Part shown: piece by piece, positions 48,552-56,951 of the stretch
Numbering within the stretch: the first letter of the stretch is position 1
Layout: each line of letters starts with the position of its first letter
NCBI GenBank assembly: GCA_029785825.1
Contig: JAFLYY010000001.1
Coordinates: forward strand, 1,333,374-1,397,373
From: Nitrososphaerota archaeon
Lineage (GTDB): Archaea > Thermoproteota > Nitrososphaeria > Nitrososphaerales > Gagatemarchaeaceae
DNA length: 64,000 nt
Direction of reading: 5' to 3'
Position numbers and translations under genes: made by a program
The notes under the pieces: generated by a model
The model's input: only the letters and a program-made list of their open reading frames with translations
Databases searched by the model: none
What the model was told of the DNA's origin: nothing

Positions 48552-48765
48552 ATTTGTTTCTGCACCGGGTTACCTTAACAAAAACGGGAAATCTCGGCAG
48601 TCGCGTGTCTCGCAAAAAGATGACACCCGTTGCGTGGTCCCCACGGAACCATGCGCAAAGTCGAAGGACGCGCACGATGCCTGGAGTGCCCGGCTGCACT
48701 GCTCGAGAGAGAACTGGTTGACTCGATGATGTTTCGCGCCAAGTAAACAAAGCCTCGGTTGGAAA

Positions 48766-48776
48766 GATTAAATAAG
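48766..48776 (+). promoter_or_regulatory. TATA box for the active psmB-aCPSF1 operon
   Basis: GATTAAATAAG, a strong match, lies about 49-59 nt before the psmB ATG, so this transcript would carry a short leader. Confidence 0.6.
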
Positions 48777-48824
48777 CAACGGCGGCGCAGACTCTCTTGT
48801 CCGTTCTGAAGAGGTTTTGGGCAA

Positions 48825-49499
48825 ATGTCTAACGCTTTCAACCAAGCAGGGAAGAGGAAGACCGTGGAGTCGATGACCTACCACGGCACGACGACCGTGG
48901 GGCTCGTCTGTTCCGACGGAGTCGTGTTCGCGACCGACACTAGGGTGACCGCTGGAGGGTTCATCGCCCACAAGAAAGCCAAGAAGCTGCTCAAGATTGA
49001 CGACAACATAGCGATGACGATCTCCGGGGGGGTCGCCGACCTGCAGTACGTCGCAGACACCCTGAAGTATCACACCAACACCTACAGGATTGAAAAGGGA
49101 AGGCCCATGCCGGTGAAGGCCGCCGCCCAGGTAGTCTCCAACGTCGCGTTCTCGTCGAGGCTGTATCCGCTTCTTGTAGACGTCCTCATTGGAGGGGTAG
49201 ACTCCACTGGAGGCTCGATATACAACGTGGACTTCTTCGGGTCGATGAACCAGGAGAAGATGATAGCGACAGGGAGCGGGTCGCCTGTCGCCTATGGGAT
49301 CCTGGAGGCCGAGTTCAAGGAAGGGATGACGACGTCCAAGGCCTATCCCCTTGCGGCGAAGGCCATAATCGCGGCCACGAGAAGGAACGTCGCGACGGGG
49401 GACCATTTCGACGTGGCGATTCTCGACGCGGAAGGATTCAGAGAGTTGTCGGAGACCGAGAAGGACAAGCTCCTGGCCCAGTTTACAACTGACAATTAG
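48825..49499 (+). CDS. psmB: Proteasome beta subunit, catalytically intact at Thr1/Asp17/Lys33
   Basis: 224 residues. A propeptide of about 20 residues ends at Gly, followed by TTTVGLVCSDGVVFATDTR with Thr1 and Asp17, and KKAKKLLKI with Lys33. The later RDxxSG segment of active subunits reads RRNVATGDHFD here, so the Asp166 and Ser169 positions are Asn and Thr. It would supply the cleavage activity of the 20S particle together with the other, degenerate beta subunit. The next gene, aCPSF1, begins 2 nt later, an association seen in many archaea. Confidence 0.93.
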   Translation: MSNAFNQAGKRKTVESMTYHGTTTVGLVCSDGVVFATDTRVTAGGFIAHKKAKKLLKIDDNIAMTISGGVADLQYVADTLKYHTNTYRIEKGRPMPVKAAAQVVSNVAFSSRLYPLLVDVLIGGVDSTGGSIYNVDFFGSMNQEKMIATGSGSPVAYGILEAEFKEGMTTSKAYPLAAKAIIAATRRNVATGDHFDVAILDAEGFRELSETEKDKLLAQFTTDN

Positions 49500-49501
49500 T
49501 C

Positions 49502-51415
49502 TTGGAACAGAAAGCTAGCGGAGTAGGCCTGATGAGCGCCATCCTGACCAACATCCCAGCGGAGGCTCAGATAACGCGCATAGAGTACGAAGGGCCAAGA
49601 ATCGCGCTCTATACAAGGAACCCGGCATTCCTGCACAAGAACAGCTACGTCATCTCGGAGATAGTCAACTCTCTGAAGAAGAGAGTCGTGACAAGGACGG
49701 AGAAGTCCATACGGAAGCAGGAGAGCGACGCCCGGCAGATTCTGGAGCGCCTCGTCCCTCCCGGGGCTGGAGCGTCCAACTACTTCTTTGACGACGCCCT
49801 CGGAGAGATAACGCTCGAAGCCGAGAACCCCAGGATCCTGTCGCAGGAAGCGGGGTTCGACCTCGGCGGCGCCATGGAGCAGACAGGGTGGAAGATCAAG
49901 GTGAGGAAGGCCCCGCACATAAAGTCCACCGCCATTCAGAACGTGTACTACGCGCTGAAGGTCGGGAGCGAGGCCAGGGAGAAGTTCTACAGGGAGCTCG
50001 GGGAGGCGATCTTCAGACCGAGAATCGCAGCCGAAGAGCATGTGACCATCAAGACCCTCGGCGCGTTCCAGCAGGTGGGGAGGTCGTGCGTCCTGGTGGA
50101 GACGGCTGAGAGCAAGATCCTGCTGGACTGCGGCATCCATCCGGGCTCGAGGAACAGCTGGGACGCGTATCCGAGGCTCGACTGGGCCGATATAGCGCCC
50201 AATGAACTTGACGCCATAGTTGTCAGCCATGCGCATCTGGATCACCAGGGCTTCGTCCCAGCCATGTACAAGTACGGTTACGACGGGCCGGTGTACTGCA
50301 CCGAGCCGACCCTGCCGCTCATGACCATGCTGCAGAACGACTTCGTGAAGATAGCACAGATAGAGGGCGGGAGGCTAATCTACGACCAGAAGGACATCCG
50401 CGACGAGATACAGCACGCCATAACACTTCCATACGGGATGGTCACAGACATTTCCCCCGACATCAAACTCGTGTTCAACAATGCAGGGCACATACTTGGT
50501 TCTGCCACGGTCCACCTGCACATAGGCGACGGAGCTCATAACATAGTCTACACAGGGGACTACAAGTACGGGAGGACGGCGCTGTTCGACTCGGCCACCT
50601 GGAACTACCCGCGCGTCGAGACGCTCATCACCGAGAGCACCTACGGAGCAAAGGAGGACATCATGCCCGTAAGGGAGGAGGTAGAGATGAGCTTCGTCAA
50701 CGCCATCAACGAGACCCTCCGCCAGGGAGGGAAGGTGCTAATCCCCATCCCGGCCGTCGGGAGGGCCCAGGAGATTCTCATAGTTCTGGACCAGTACATG
50801 AGGAACAAGGTCCTGATGGAGGCGCCCGTCTTTATGGAAGGGATGATCTCCGAGGCCACGGCTATCCACGTCTCCTACGCCGACTACCTTTCGCGGGAGC
50901 TGAGGACCAAGATACTCGAAGAGGGGGTGAACCCGTTCAAGTCGGAGTACTTCACGGAAGTGGAGCACCCTTCAGACAGGGAGGAAGCATATCGCGAGGG
51001 GCCGGCCATCATAATGGCGACCTCTGGGATGCTCGAGGGGGGGCCGGTGCTGGACTACTTTGAGCACTTGGCGCCGTCTGAGAAGAACAAGATACTCTTC
51101 GTCTCTTACCAGGTCCAGGGATCTATGGGGAGGAGGGTCCTCGATGGTGGGAGCCAGGCGAGCCTCATGGACCAGAACGGGAAGATAAAGATCGTCGACG
51201 TCAAAGCCAAGGTACAGAAGGCCGACGGGTTCAGCGGCCACAGCGACTACAACCAGATTATCAGGTTCGTCGGGAAGGTGAGGCCCAAGCTCCAGCTCGT
51301 GATAGTGAACCACGGAGAGAAAAGGAAGACGGAGAACCTGGCATACTCTATCCAGAGGATATACCGCGTCCCCGCCATCCACCCGGCAGTGCAGGAAGCT
51401 ATCCGGGTATACTAG
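49502..51415 (+). CDS. aCPSF1, beta-CASP ribonuclease with KH domains
   Basis: 637 residues. Two N-terminal KH-type domains (about 1-150) precede the metallo-beta-lactamase core with VVSHAHLDHQGFVPAM, GHILGSATVHLHIG and YTGDYKYGR, a beta-CASP insert, and the C-terminal VQKADGFSGHSDYNQI and VIVNHGEKRK. aCPSF1 is the archaeal transcription-termination and mRNA 3'-end nuclease. The start is TTG at 49502. Operon with psmB may couple RNA and protein turnover. Confidence 0.95.
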   Translation: MEQKASGVGLMSAILTNIPAEAQITRIEYEGPRIALYTRNPAFLHKNSYVISEIVNSLKKRVVTRTEKSIRKQESDARQILERLVPPGAGASNYFFDDALGEITLEAENPRILSQEAGFDLGGAMEQTGWKIKVRKAPHIKSTAIQNVYYALKVGSEAREKFYRELGEAIFRPRIAAEEHVTIKTLGAFQQVGRSCVLVETAESKILLDCGIHPGSRNSWDAYPRLDWADIAPNELDAIVVSHAHLDHQGFVPAMYKYGYDGPVYCTEPTLPLMTMLQNDFVKIAQIEGGRLIYDQKDIRDEIQHAITLPYGMVTDISPDIKLVFNNAGHILGSATVHLHIGDGAHNIVYTGDYKYGRTALFDSATWNYPRVETLITESTYGAKEDIMPVREEVEMSFVNAINETLRQGGKVLIPIPAVGRAQEILIVLDQYMRNKVLMEAPVFMEGMISEATAIHVSYADYLSRELRTKILEEGVNPFKSEYFTEVEHPSDREEAYREGPAIIMATSGMLEGGPVLDYFEHLAPSEKNKILFVSYQVQGSMGRRVLDGGSQASLMDQNGKIKIVDVKAKVQKADGFSGHSDYNQIIRFVGKVRPKLQLVIVNHGEKRKTENLAYSIQRIYRVPAIHPAVQEAIRVY

Positions 51416-51858
51416 CGGCGCTGGGTAACACGCCAGCTGCTGATGTAGAAACATTAAACGCGCAGCACATATCACGACAAGATAGTTGCAGCCTGAACCT
51501 CCTTCCAGAGGGCATGTTTGGCAGACCTAGCCTGGACTCGGCGTTCCCGACGCTACTCCCCAGGTCGGCCCCCATCGCAGACCGCGGTTCCCCTCTGATC
51601 ATGATGGCATCGCCCCTCCGCTTCCACTCCGTGGAGACGGCTGTGATGTTGGTGGACAAGGGAGCGCGCCCCCGAGAAGCCATTCGATGACGAAATCATC
51701 GAGGCCGGCCCCGTGAGCCTCTGGAGGTCGAGGTTGACCTGACCCTTCAGGAAGGCGCGAGCCTGATCACGCAAATCCAGGGCGGAGTGCTCGTCTGAAG
51801 CTGCGGGGTCATCCGCGCGGGACCTCGCGACGAGGCAGTTCGCCTCAGGAGACCTCAC
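51399..51858 (-). pseudogene. Decayed coding remnant, unidentified
   Basis: The 500-bp gap between aCPSF1 and sepF is not featureless. On the minus strand, two frames with strong G/C third positions follow each other: RSADDPAAS-like SRADDPAASDEHSALDLRDQ, KGQVNLDLQRLTGPAS in one, then STNITAVSTEWKRRGDAIMI and GEPRSAMGADLGSS in another, switching near 51680. This looks like a protein gene broken by a frameshift. No family recognised. A perfect hairpin TCGATGA-CGAAA-TCATCGA (51684-51702) sits at the switch point. Confidence 0.4.
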
Positions 51859-51918
51859 CGTATCATAACGGGAGCCGAGAGAACGGAAAGCTGAACGGTC
51901 TCAGGACGCTGGTCCCGA

Positions 51919-52236
51919 TCACTGCAGCCCGCGCCAGATGCGGACGCCTGGTGGGGTGATAACCACCCTTTCATCGCCCAGCCTGGCGATGTCTCCTCCG
52001 ACAGAGGTTGCGAACTCGTAGAGCTGTTCAACGGACGACTTCAGTTCTTCGAGGCTCTTCTGGGCGAGCGGAGTCACCTTCAGGATGACGATTGTCTTGT
52101 TGGACACGTCTTCCTGTATCTTCGGGAGGTCCTCGATGCTCCTCAACGCCAGGGCCTTCAGTAGGACCTCCTTGCTCTGGCCCTCAAGCTTCCTCTCCTG
52201 CATCACGCCTGACATGAGACCTTGGTTTGCTGACAT
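51919..52236 (-). CDS. sepF: SepF-like cell division protein
   Basis: 105 residues. TIVILKVTPLAQKSLEELKS, EQLYEFATSVGGDIARLGDE and RVVITPPGVRIWRG match archaeal SepF, the membrane anchor of FtsZ in many archaea. An N-terminal amphipathic start (MSANQGLMSGVMQERK) could be the membrane-binding part. No ftsZ is in the window. Confidence 0.88.
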   Translation of the reverse strand: MSANQGLMSGVMQERKLEGQSKEVLLKALALRSIEDLPKIQEDVSNKTIVILKVTPLAQKSLEELKSSVEQLYEFATSVGGDIARLGDERVVITPPGVRIWRGLQ

Positions 52237-52377
52237 GGCGGCTATTATTAAGGGTAGGGAGGCAGTGCAAATCTATGATGGCCATGAAATTGTTAGACTC
52301 TGTTGTGGAGAATTGTTCAGAGGGAAGAAAATCCGTTCTCAGCTTAAAAGGGGAGGGGATGCTGAAACTGTTCGGCT

Positions 52378-52866
52378 TCAGAGAGACTTGTGGGCGTTCC
52401 AGTATCTGTCTCCGACATGATGCAGGTTCCTGATGCACCCTCCCTTGGTCATCGCAGTGGCCTCTGCACCCCCCACCAGGGAAGCACCTACCGCTATCGC
52501 CCTCCCTCTCTTCTCCTCCTTGACCACAACCATCCTTCCGGCCGGCCCCCAATCATCCATCACCCTGATCCCTGGCCTCATGACATCTGCCCCGTTGATC
52601 AGGAACCTGATGGCTCCTTCATCTACGGTGGCCGTGGGAAAGAGCGCCAGGGTGGCCTGGGAGCCCAGGAAAGGGAGATAGATTGTTCCGGCCTGCACGA
52701 ATTCGTAACCGTCGAGTGCGACGAACACCACCCCCTCCTCGGGTTCGGAGCAGCTCGCCTGCGAGGACTTCGGGAGGCCGAGGGAGACGCCGAGATGTGA
52801 CTCGATTTTGGATATGAGGTCAGCGGAGTCTCGGCGGGAAAGCACCCACTTCTTCAAATGGGTCAA
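52378..52866 (-). CDS. PUA-domain RNA-binding protein (MCT-1/Tma20-like)
   Basis: 162 residues. The C-terminal PUA domain shows LFPTATVDEGAIRFLINGAD, VMRPGIRV and AVGASLVGGAEATAMTKGGC followed by HHVGDRYW. Archaeal/eukaryotic MCT-1/DENR-related proteins bind ribosomes or tRNA. TTG at 52864-52866 or TTG at 52855-52857. The left end of the insertion sequence lies only 7 nt before the start, so the native promoter has been displaced; a TTAATTA in the IS end could replace it. Confidence 0.85.
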   Translation of the reverse strand: MTHLKKWVLSRRDSADLISKIESHLGVSLGLPKSSQASCSEPEEGVVFVALDGYEFVQAGTIYLPFLGSQATLALFPTATVDEGAIRFLINGADVMRPGIRVMDDWGPAGRMVVVKEEKRGRAIAVGASLVGGAEATAMTKGGCIRNLHHVGDRYWNAHKSL

Positions 52867-52873
52867 CCCGCAA

Positions 52874-52888
52874 GCTTTGGGACGTAAT
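52874..52888 (+). repeat. Left terminal inverted repeat
   Basis: GCTTTGGGACGTAAT, perfect match to the reverse complement of the right end. Confidence 0.85.
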
Positions 52889-54129
52889 TAACCCCACTGA
52901 CGTTCTACGCTCGACCCCCCTCTGAATTATGCCCCATTGAGCAGGCTCCGTTACATTGTTGAGAACCGATTGCCACACATTCGATTAAAAGCCGGTTCTT
53001 GTCCATCAACCCGCCGTTGAGGGGGCAACGGCACACTGTCGGCGAGCTCAGGGACCCGGTCAAGTCTGTCAGGTCGGGGGAGTTCGAGTACGAGGAGAGG
53101 CCACCGAAGTCCCTCGACTGGGCCTCCTACACCGAGGCCTACGAGCTCGCAGACATGCTCCGCCTGATCCCCAGGTTCGTCGAAGAGGCGGTCGACCGGA
53201 TGCCCGCCGAGGAGCTGGCGCCCAGAAGAGGGCCTGGAAGACAGGCCACCCATCCCCCGGCCGACGTAGCCGAGGTCATGCTGATGCAGTCATACTTCGG
53301 GGTCTCCAACAGGGTGGCCGCAGGCCTCGCCGTCGTCTTCAAGGAGAAGCTCCGCCTCTCCGACACCTTCTCCTACAAGACGGCCGAGAGGGAGTACGAC
53401 CCCGGTCCCGTCATGAGGATACTCCGGGAGGTATTCAGGCTGACCAACGAGTACGGTAACGCCAACGAGGACGCCTTCTCCTTCGACGGGACCGGGGAGC
53501 CCACGTCGACGGAGGTCAACTACGAGTCGGTCCGCTCGGAGCAGAGGAGGGAGAAGGAGGGCTCCACGACGACAGGTGACGGCTCCTCGTCGTGGCCCTC
53601 CAAGAGGCACGAACTCCAGTATGTCGAGGAGTCCGTCGGCGTCCACACCAAGATCTACGGGGGCGTCACGTCGACGGAGGGCCACTCGGTCGGGGAGCTC
53701 CTGATGTTCCCTTCGGTCCTCTCCCAGACACGCATCAACTGTCCTGGAGCGGTGAAGGCGGCGCTGGGGGACGCGGAGTACTCGACCAGGCCCGCGTGCT
53801 CGATGGTGGCAGCGGCTGGGGCCATACTTGCTTCTTCCCCAAGGTCAACTCGATATTCCTGGCGCACGGCGTAGCGTCCTGGAACAACATGATGCACTCG
53901 TTCGTGGAAGACCCGCAGGGGTGGCTGCGAGCCTACCACATGCGCTCCATATCGGAGACGGCCGACTCGATGGACAAGAGGAGGTTCCCCTGGAAGCTGA
54001 AGAAGAAGAGGCCGGCCTGGAGGAAGGACGCGGAGTCGTTCCTCAGGAGGGACGTCCACAACGTCCGCCAGTACTCGTACCTGTCCTACCTGGAGCCCGG
54101 CCTCATCAAGAAGATGGAGCGAGTCCCGG

Positions 54130-54144
54130 ATTACGTCCCAAAGC
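54130..54144 (-). repeat. Right terminal inverted repeat
   Basis: ATTACGTCCCAAAGC on the plus strand, inverse of the left end; it lies within the transposase reading frame (DYVPKPN). Confidence 0.85.
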
Positions 54145-54160
54145 CCAACCTGCATGACTG

Positions 54161-54170
54161 CTTAAATAAA
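54161..54170 (+). promoter_or_regulatory. TATA box for the LSm gene
   Basis: CTTAAATAAA lies just outside the right end of the insertion sequence and overlaps the end of the transposase frame, about 43-52 nt before the LSm ATG. Confidence 0.55.
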
Positions 54171-54212
54171 TGAATCCAGACGCCCGCCCTAAGGGTCCAT
54201 TTGTCAGTCGAC

Positions 54213-54431
54213 ATGTCGGTGAAGGTCCTCGATGAGAGCGTCGGTAAGATTGTGCTCATCAAACTGAAGGGAGGCAAGGTGATCAGGGGGAACTTACAGG
54301 GGTTCGACCAGCACATGAACCTGGCGCTCGAGAAGGCGGAAGAGGTGGCGGAGGACGGTCACTCGAGTTCGCTGGGCACGCTTATAGTCAGGGGGGACAA
54401 CATCATAATAATCTCCCCGCCCCCGAGCTGA
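54213..54431 (+). CDS. Sm-like RNA-binding protein (archaeal LSm)
   Basis: 72 residues. Sm1 motif IVLIKLKGGKVIRGNLQGFD and HMNLALEKAEEV, Sm2 motif GTLIVRGDNIIIISP. LSm proteins form heptameric rings that bind U-rich RNA. ATG at 54213 gives the standard start; a TTG 12 nt upstream is in frame. Confidence 0.95.
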   Translation: MSVKVLDESVGKIVLIKLKGGKVIRGNLQGFDQHMNLALEKAEEVAEDGHSSSLGTLIVRGDNIIIISPPPS

Positions 54432-54475
54432 AGTTCAAGCAGCCGCAAGTGTGACATCTCGGGATTTCCGAATCT

Positions 54476-54485
54476 ACTTTTATAC
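54476..54485 (+). promoter_or_regulatory. TATA box for the coiled-coil protein gene
   Basis: ACTTTTATAC, 31-40 nt before the ATG at 54516. Confidence 0.6.
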
Positions 54486-54515
54486 TCAGGCCGCCAGAGT
54501 AGAAGGCAGAGCCCA

Positions 54516-55175
54516 ATGGTGGACCTCCTCACGGTCGCGGTGGCCGGCGTCGTCGGGGTCGGCCTCGGAGGGCTCACAGCATACTTCGTCTTCTACACCA
54601 GACCGAAACGCGCTGCAGCCGCTCCCAGGCACACCGAGTCGGTGCCCCTGCGATCCGAGACCACTGTCACGTCGGCGGAACTCGAACGGTCGAGGAGGGA
54701 CATGAGAACCATCATGGTGGAGAGGGACCTCCTTTCGTCGGCCATGATGAAGCTCTACGAGGCTGAAAGCGAGGGGAGGATTACGCGCGAGGAGAGGGAG
54801 ACCATCTCGAAGAGATACAGCGACCAGATTAAGGACCTGCAGTCCAAGCTCAAGGACGTAGAGCTCGTGGTGGAGGTCGGCGAGTTGGAGGGTCTCAGAG
54901 GGGAGCTGGTGTCGCTCTTCGAGAGCAGGATCCGGAACATCGAAGTGCGTCTCGACGCCGCAAAACAGATGCTGGGGCCATCGGCCCCGCAGCCCCCGAA
55001 GAAGGAGGCTACGCCGAAGGTGGAGCGGGAGACCGACCTCGAGAAGGTGGTCGAGAGGAGGGCCAAGCCGGAGATGTCCGAATCAGAGAAGCGGGTCAAG
55101 GTGATCAGGGACGAAGTGATGGACGCCCTGACCAAGCTAGAGCAGATAGACATAGAAAAGAAGCAGGAAGATTGA
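54516..55175 (+). CDS. Membrane-anchored coiled-coil protein
   Basis: 219 residues. One N-terminal membrane segment (LLTVAVAGVVGVGLGGLTAY, 4-28) is followed by a long charged helical region (about 60-130, heptads around RITREERETISKRYSDQIKD), a Pro-rich break and a second helix at the end. It resembles hypothetical membrane proteins conserved in Thaumarchaeota. It overlaps the rpiA start by 1 nt (TGATG), so they are coupled. Function unknown. Confidence 0.7.
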   Translation: MVDLLTVAVAGVVGVGLGGLTAYFVFYTRPKRAAAAPRHTESVPLRSETTVTSAELERSRRDMRTIMVERDLLSSAMMKLYEAESEGRITREERETISKRYSDQIKDLQSKLKDVELVVEVGELEGLRGELVSLFESRIRNIEVRLDAAKQMLGPSAPQPPKKEATPKVERETDLEKVVERRAKPEMSESEKRVKVIRDEVMDALTKLEQIDIEKKQED

Positions 55176-55861
55176 TGGACCCGACAAGGGACGCCCTGAA
55201 GGGAGTCGCCGCCGATGTCGCCCGGTCCATAGCCCCGCGCGCCGTCCTCGGTCTGGGGAGCGGATCCACGGTGGCAGGGCTCATAGAAGAGCTGGCGCCG
55301 TTGATAATCGGGAAGTCAGTCAGAGGCGTTGCTACTTCCACTCAGATAGAGTTGGTGGCGTCGAGGTGCGGCATCGAACTCGTGCCTTTCAGGGGGTCGG
55401 TCGACTTGGTAGTCGACGGCGCGGACCAGGTGGACCGTAGGCTGAACCTGGTCAAAGGAGGCGGCGGCGCCCTGCTCCGGGAGAAGGTGGTGATGGGAGC
55501 CGCGAAGTCGATCGCCGTGGTCGCCGGAGAGAACAAGTTCGTGAGGAGGCTCTGCGACAATGGAGTACGGGTCCCAGTCGAAGTCTTCCCCATGGCGAGG
55601 GAAAGCGCCAAGCTCAAGCTGTCCATGCTCGGAGGAGTCGCCGAAGAGCGCCTCCTCCCCAAGGGATATCCCTACTTCACCGAGAACGGCAACGTGATAC
55701 TTGACACCCTCTTCGAACCCATCGAGTCACCGAGGGACCTCGAGGTCAGGGTGAGGTCTACCCCGGGGGTAGCGGAGGTCGGGATATTCACATTCAAGCC
55801 GCTGACCGTGTACAGGCTGGAAGGGGAGGGAAGGTTCGAGACGCTCACGGCCGAAGCGTGA
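55175..55861 (+). CDS. rpiA: Ribose-5-phosphate isomerase A
   Basis: Interconverts ribose-5-phosphate and ribulose-5-phosphate. LGLGSGSTVAGLIEELAP, DLVVDGADQVDRRLNLVKGG and GGGGALLREKVV are the substrate-binding and catalytic blocks; Lys in KGGGGA and Asp in DGADQ are the active residues. 228 residues, typical. Coupled to the upstream membrane protein gene. Confidence 0.95.
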   Translation: MDPTRDALKGVAADVARSIAPRAVLGLGSGSTVAGLIEELAPLIIGKSVRGVATSTQIELVASRCGIELVPFRGSVDLVVDGADQVDRRLNLVKGGGGALLREKVVMGAAKSIAVVAGENKFVRRLCDNGVRVPVEVFPMARESAKLKLSMLGGVAEERLLPKGYPYFTENGNVILDTLFEPIESPRDLEVRVRSTPGVAEVGIFTFKPLTVYRLEGEGRFETLTAEA

Positions 55862-55921
55862 AAGCCCAGACGTCCCTGATGGGATGCCGACCTCGCGGTG
55901 AAGAGCCTCCGCCTCCGCATG

Positions 55922-55931
55922 ACTTATAACC
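55922..55931 (+). promoter_or_regulatory. TATA box for the ferredoxin gene
   Basis: ACTTATAACC, 31-40 nt before the ferredoxin ATG. Confidence 0.5.
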
Positions 55932-55961
55932 ACCTGACCGGAGCGACAGATTGAGAGACAT

Positions 55962-56390
55962 ATGACTCGCGAAGTGGGATACAAGTCCGCACCAATCGAC
56001 CCGAACTTCCTTTCGAAACCCGACCAGTTCCCGGTGACGGGGGAGCACAACGGCCACAAGGTGAGGGCCGCGGGGACGCAGAGGAACGACGGGGATGGAA
56101 ACCCGTACCCGATCAGCAATGGTATCCACGGCACCCAGGTAGCTGTCGACTGGGATTCGTGCGTCGCAGACGGCGTCTGCATGGATGTCTGCCCGGTATT
56201 CGTCTATGAATGGGCGCTCAACCCCGGCCAGGCAGGGACCGGAAAGGACAAGGTAGTCGACCAAGGGACCCCCGAGTGGGACCAGTACAGGAGCGACAAG
56301 TCAGAGCCCATACGCGAAGCTGACTGCATCTTCTGCATGGCATGCGAGACGAGCTGTCCCACGCAAAGCATCAAGATCACGCAGCCTTAG
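55962..56390 (+). CDS. Zinc-type archaeal dicluster ferredoxin
   Basis: 142 residues. The C-terminal ferredoxin domain has DSCVADGVCMDVCPV and ADCIFCMACETSCPTQ, giving one 3Fe/4Fe and one 4Fe site. The N-terminal extension (FPVTGEHNGHKVRAAG) is like the zinc-binding extension of Sulfolobus/Thermoplasma ferredoxins, with histidines that could bind zinc. These ferredoxins accept electrons from 2-oxoacid oxidoreductases. Spacer 56391-56567 holds only a TATA box. Confidence 0.92.
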   Translation: MTREVGYKSAPIDPNFLSKPDQFPVTGEHNGHKVRAAGTQRNDGDGNPYPISNGIHGTQVAVDWDSCVADGVCMDVCPVFVYEWALNPGQAGTGKDKVVDQGTPEWDQYRSDKSEPIREADCIFCMACETSCPTQSIKITQP

Positions 56391-56538
56391 CCGCAGAACG
56401 AAGCGCACTAGGGTATCGTCCCGCTAGAACTGGCTAACTCTGCCCCGACCTTCGTAGGCAGGTATGCCTCGTTCGGTCCAGACAGGCTCGACCCGTTTAG
56501 GTGACCCTTCCGCCCGCCTCGGCCACTTGTCAGCAACC

Positions 56539-56548
56539 ATTTTATCCT
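56539..56548 (+). promoter_or_regulatory. TATA box for the PDCD5-like/PAC2 operon
   Basis: CATTTTATCC, about 26-35 nt before the start of the small helical protein. Confidence 0.5.
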
Positions 56549-56573
56549 GAAGGAATTCGGAGCCGTCTTGGCC

Positions 56574-56951
56574 ATGGAAGAAGACGCGGACCTGAAGCTG
56601 CTGGAGCGGAGGAAGCTCGAGGAGATGAGGCGGAGGCTGAAGGCCGCGGCTCCGACCGTGCGACCAGAGAAGACGGACCGGGAGGTCGTGGAAGGGATGC
56701 TCTACGACAGGGGGGACGAAGTGTTGCAGGCGGCCTACTCGCTCTACCCGAAGGAGACGGAAAGGCTCGTGCGGGAGCTCGCGTCGCTGATCAAAAATGG
56801 CCGGTTGCAGGAAAGAATCGCCGGAGGGGAGATCCTCTCGATCTTCAGGCAGCTCGGGATGAGGATAAGGCTGAAGACGTCCATCAAGGTGATGGACCAG
56901 GGGAAGCTCGTCGATCTCAGCGAGAAGCTGGGGAGGAGCGAGGGGCGGTGA
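56574..56951 (+). CDS. Helical protein, possibly PDCD5-related
   Basis: 125 residues, mainly helix. LKLLERRKLEEMRRRLKAAA at the N-terminus, RLVRELASLIKNGRLQERIA in the middle and GGEILSIFRQLGMRIRLKTS at the end. PDCD5/DNA-binding family proteins have a similar basic start, a middle triple helix and a GRIxxxITDEELxxIL block, but sequence agreement is partial. ATG at 56574; TTG at 56568 is in frame. It overlaps the PAC2 gene by 4 bp. Confidence 0.5.
   Translation: MEEDADLKLLERRKLEEMRRRLKAAAPTVRPEKTDREVVEGMLYDRGDEVLQAAYSLYPKETERLVRELASLIKNGRLQERIAGGEILSIFRQLGMRIRLKTSIKVMDQGKLVDLSEKLGRSEGR

Larger units (their letters stand above)
52874..54144 (+). mobile_element. Insertion sequence with perfect 15-bp terminal inverted repeats
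   Basis: GCTTTGGGACGTAAT (52874-52888) is exactly inverted as ATTACGTCCCAAAGC (54130-54144), enclosing a DDE transposase over 1271 bp. No clean target duplication is visible: flanks are CCGCAA and CCAACC. The transposase frame runs through the right repeat into host DNA. The element separates the PUA gene from the LSm gene, inserting 7 nt from one start. Confidence 0.85.
52999..54173 (+). pseudogene. DDE transposase, frameshifted near 53,820
   Basis: An IS4/IS5/IS1182-like transposase. The first frame (52999-about 53820) holds RRGPGRQATHPPADVAEVML, the first Asp in AFSFDGTGEPTS and the second in AALGDAEYSTRP. Then a +1 shift near GCAGCGGCTGGGG moves into a second frame with CFFPKVNSIFLAH, the glutamate in RSISETADSMDK and the final basic helix. 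All three catalytic acids survive. A programmed +1 shift is possible, but a mutation is simpler. The last seven residues lie beyond the right inverted repeat. The TTG at 52999 is the first start. Confidence 0.82.

Noticed and set aside
51590-51720. C/D-box-like words (TGATGG, GTGATG, CTGA) in the aCPSF1-sepF gap
   Set aside because: Spacing and terminal pairing do not fit a C/D RNA, and the coding-like third positions point to a decayed gene.
52227-52433. Plus-strand frame between sepF and the PUA gene
   Set aside because: It overlaps the ends of both neighbours and has no coding bias; the 141-bp gap looks like an A/T-richer promoter spacer.
56501-56947. N-terminal extension of the PAC2 frame
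   Set aside because: It overlaps the small helical protein gene in another frame; GTG at 56948 matches the family start.
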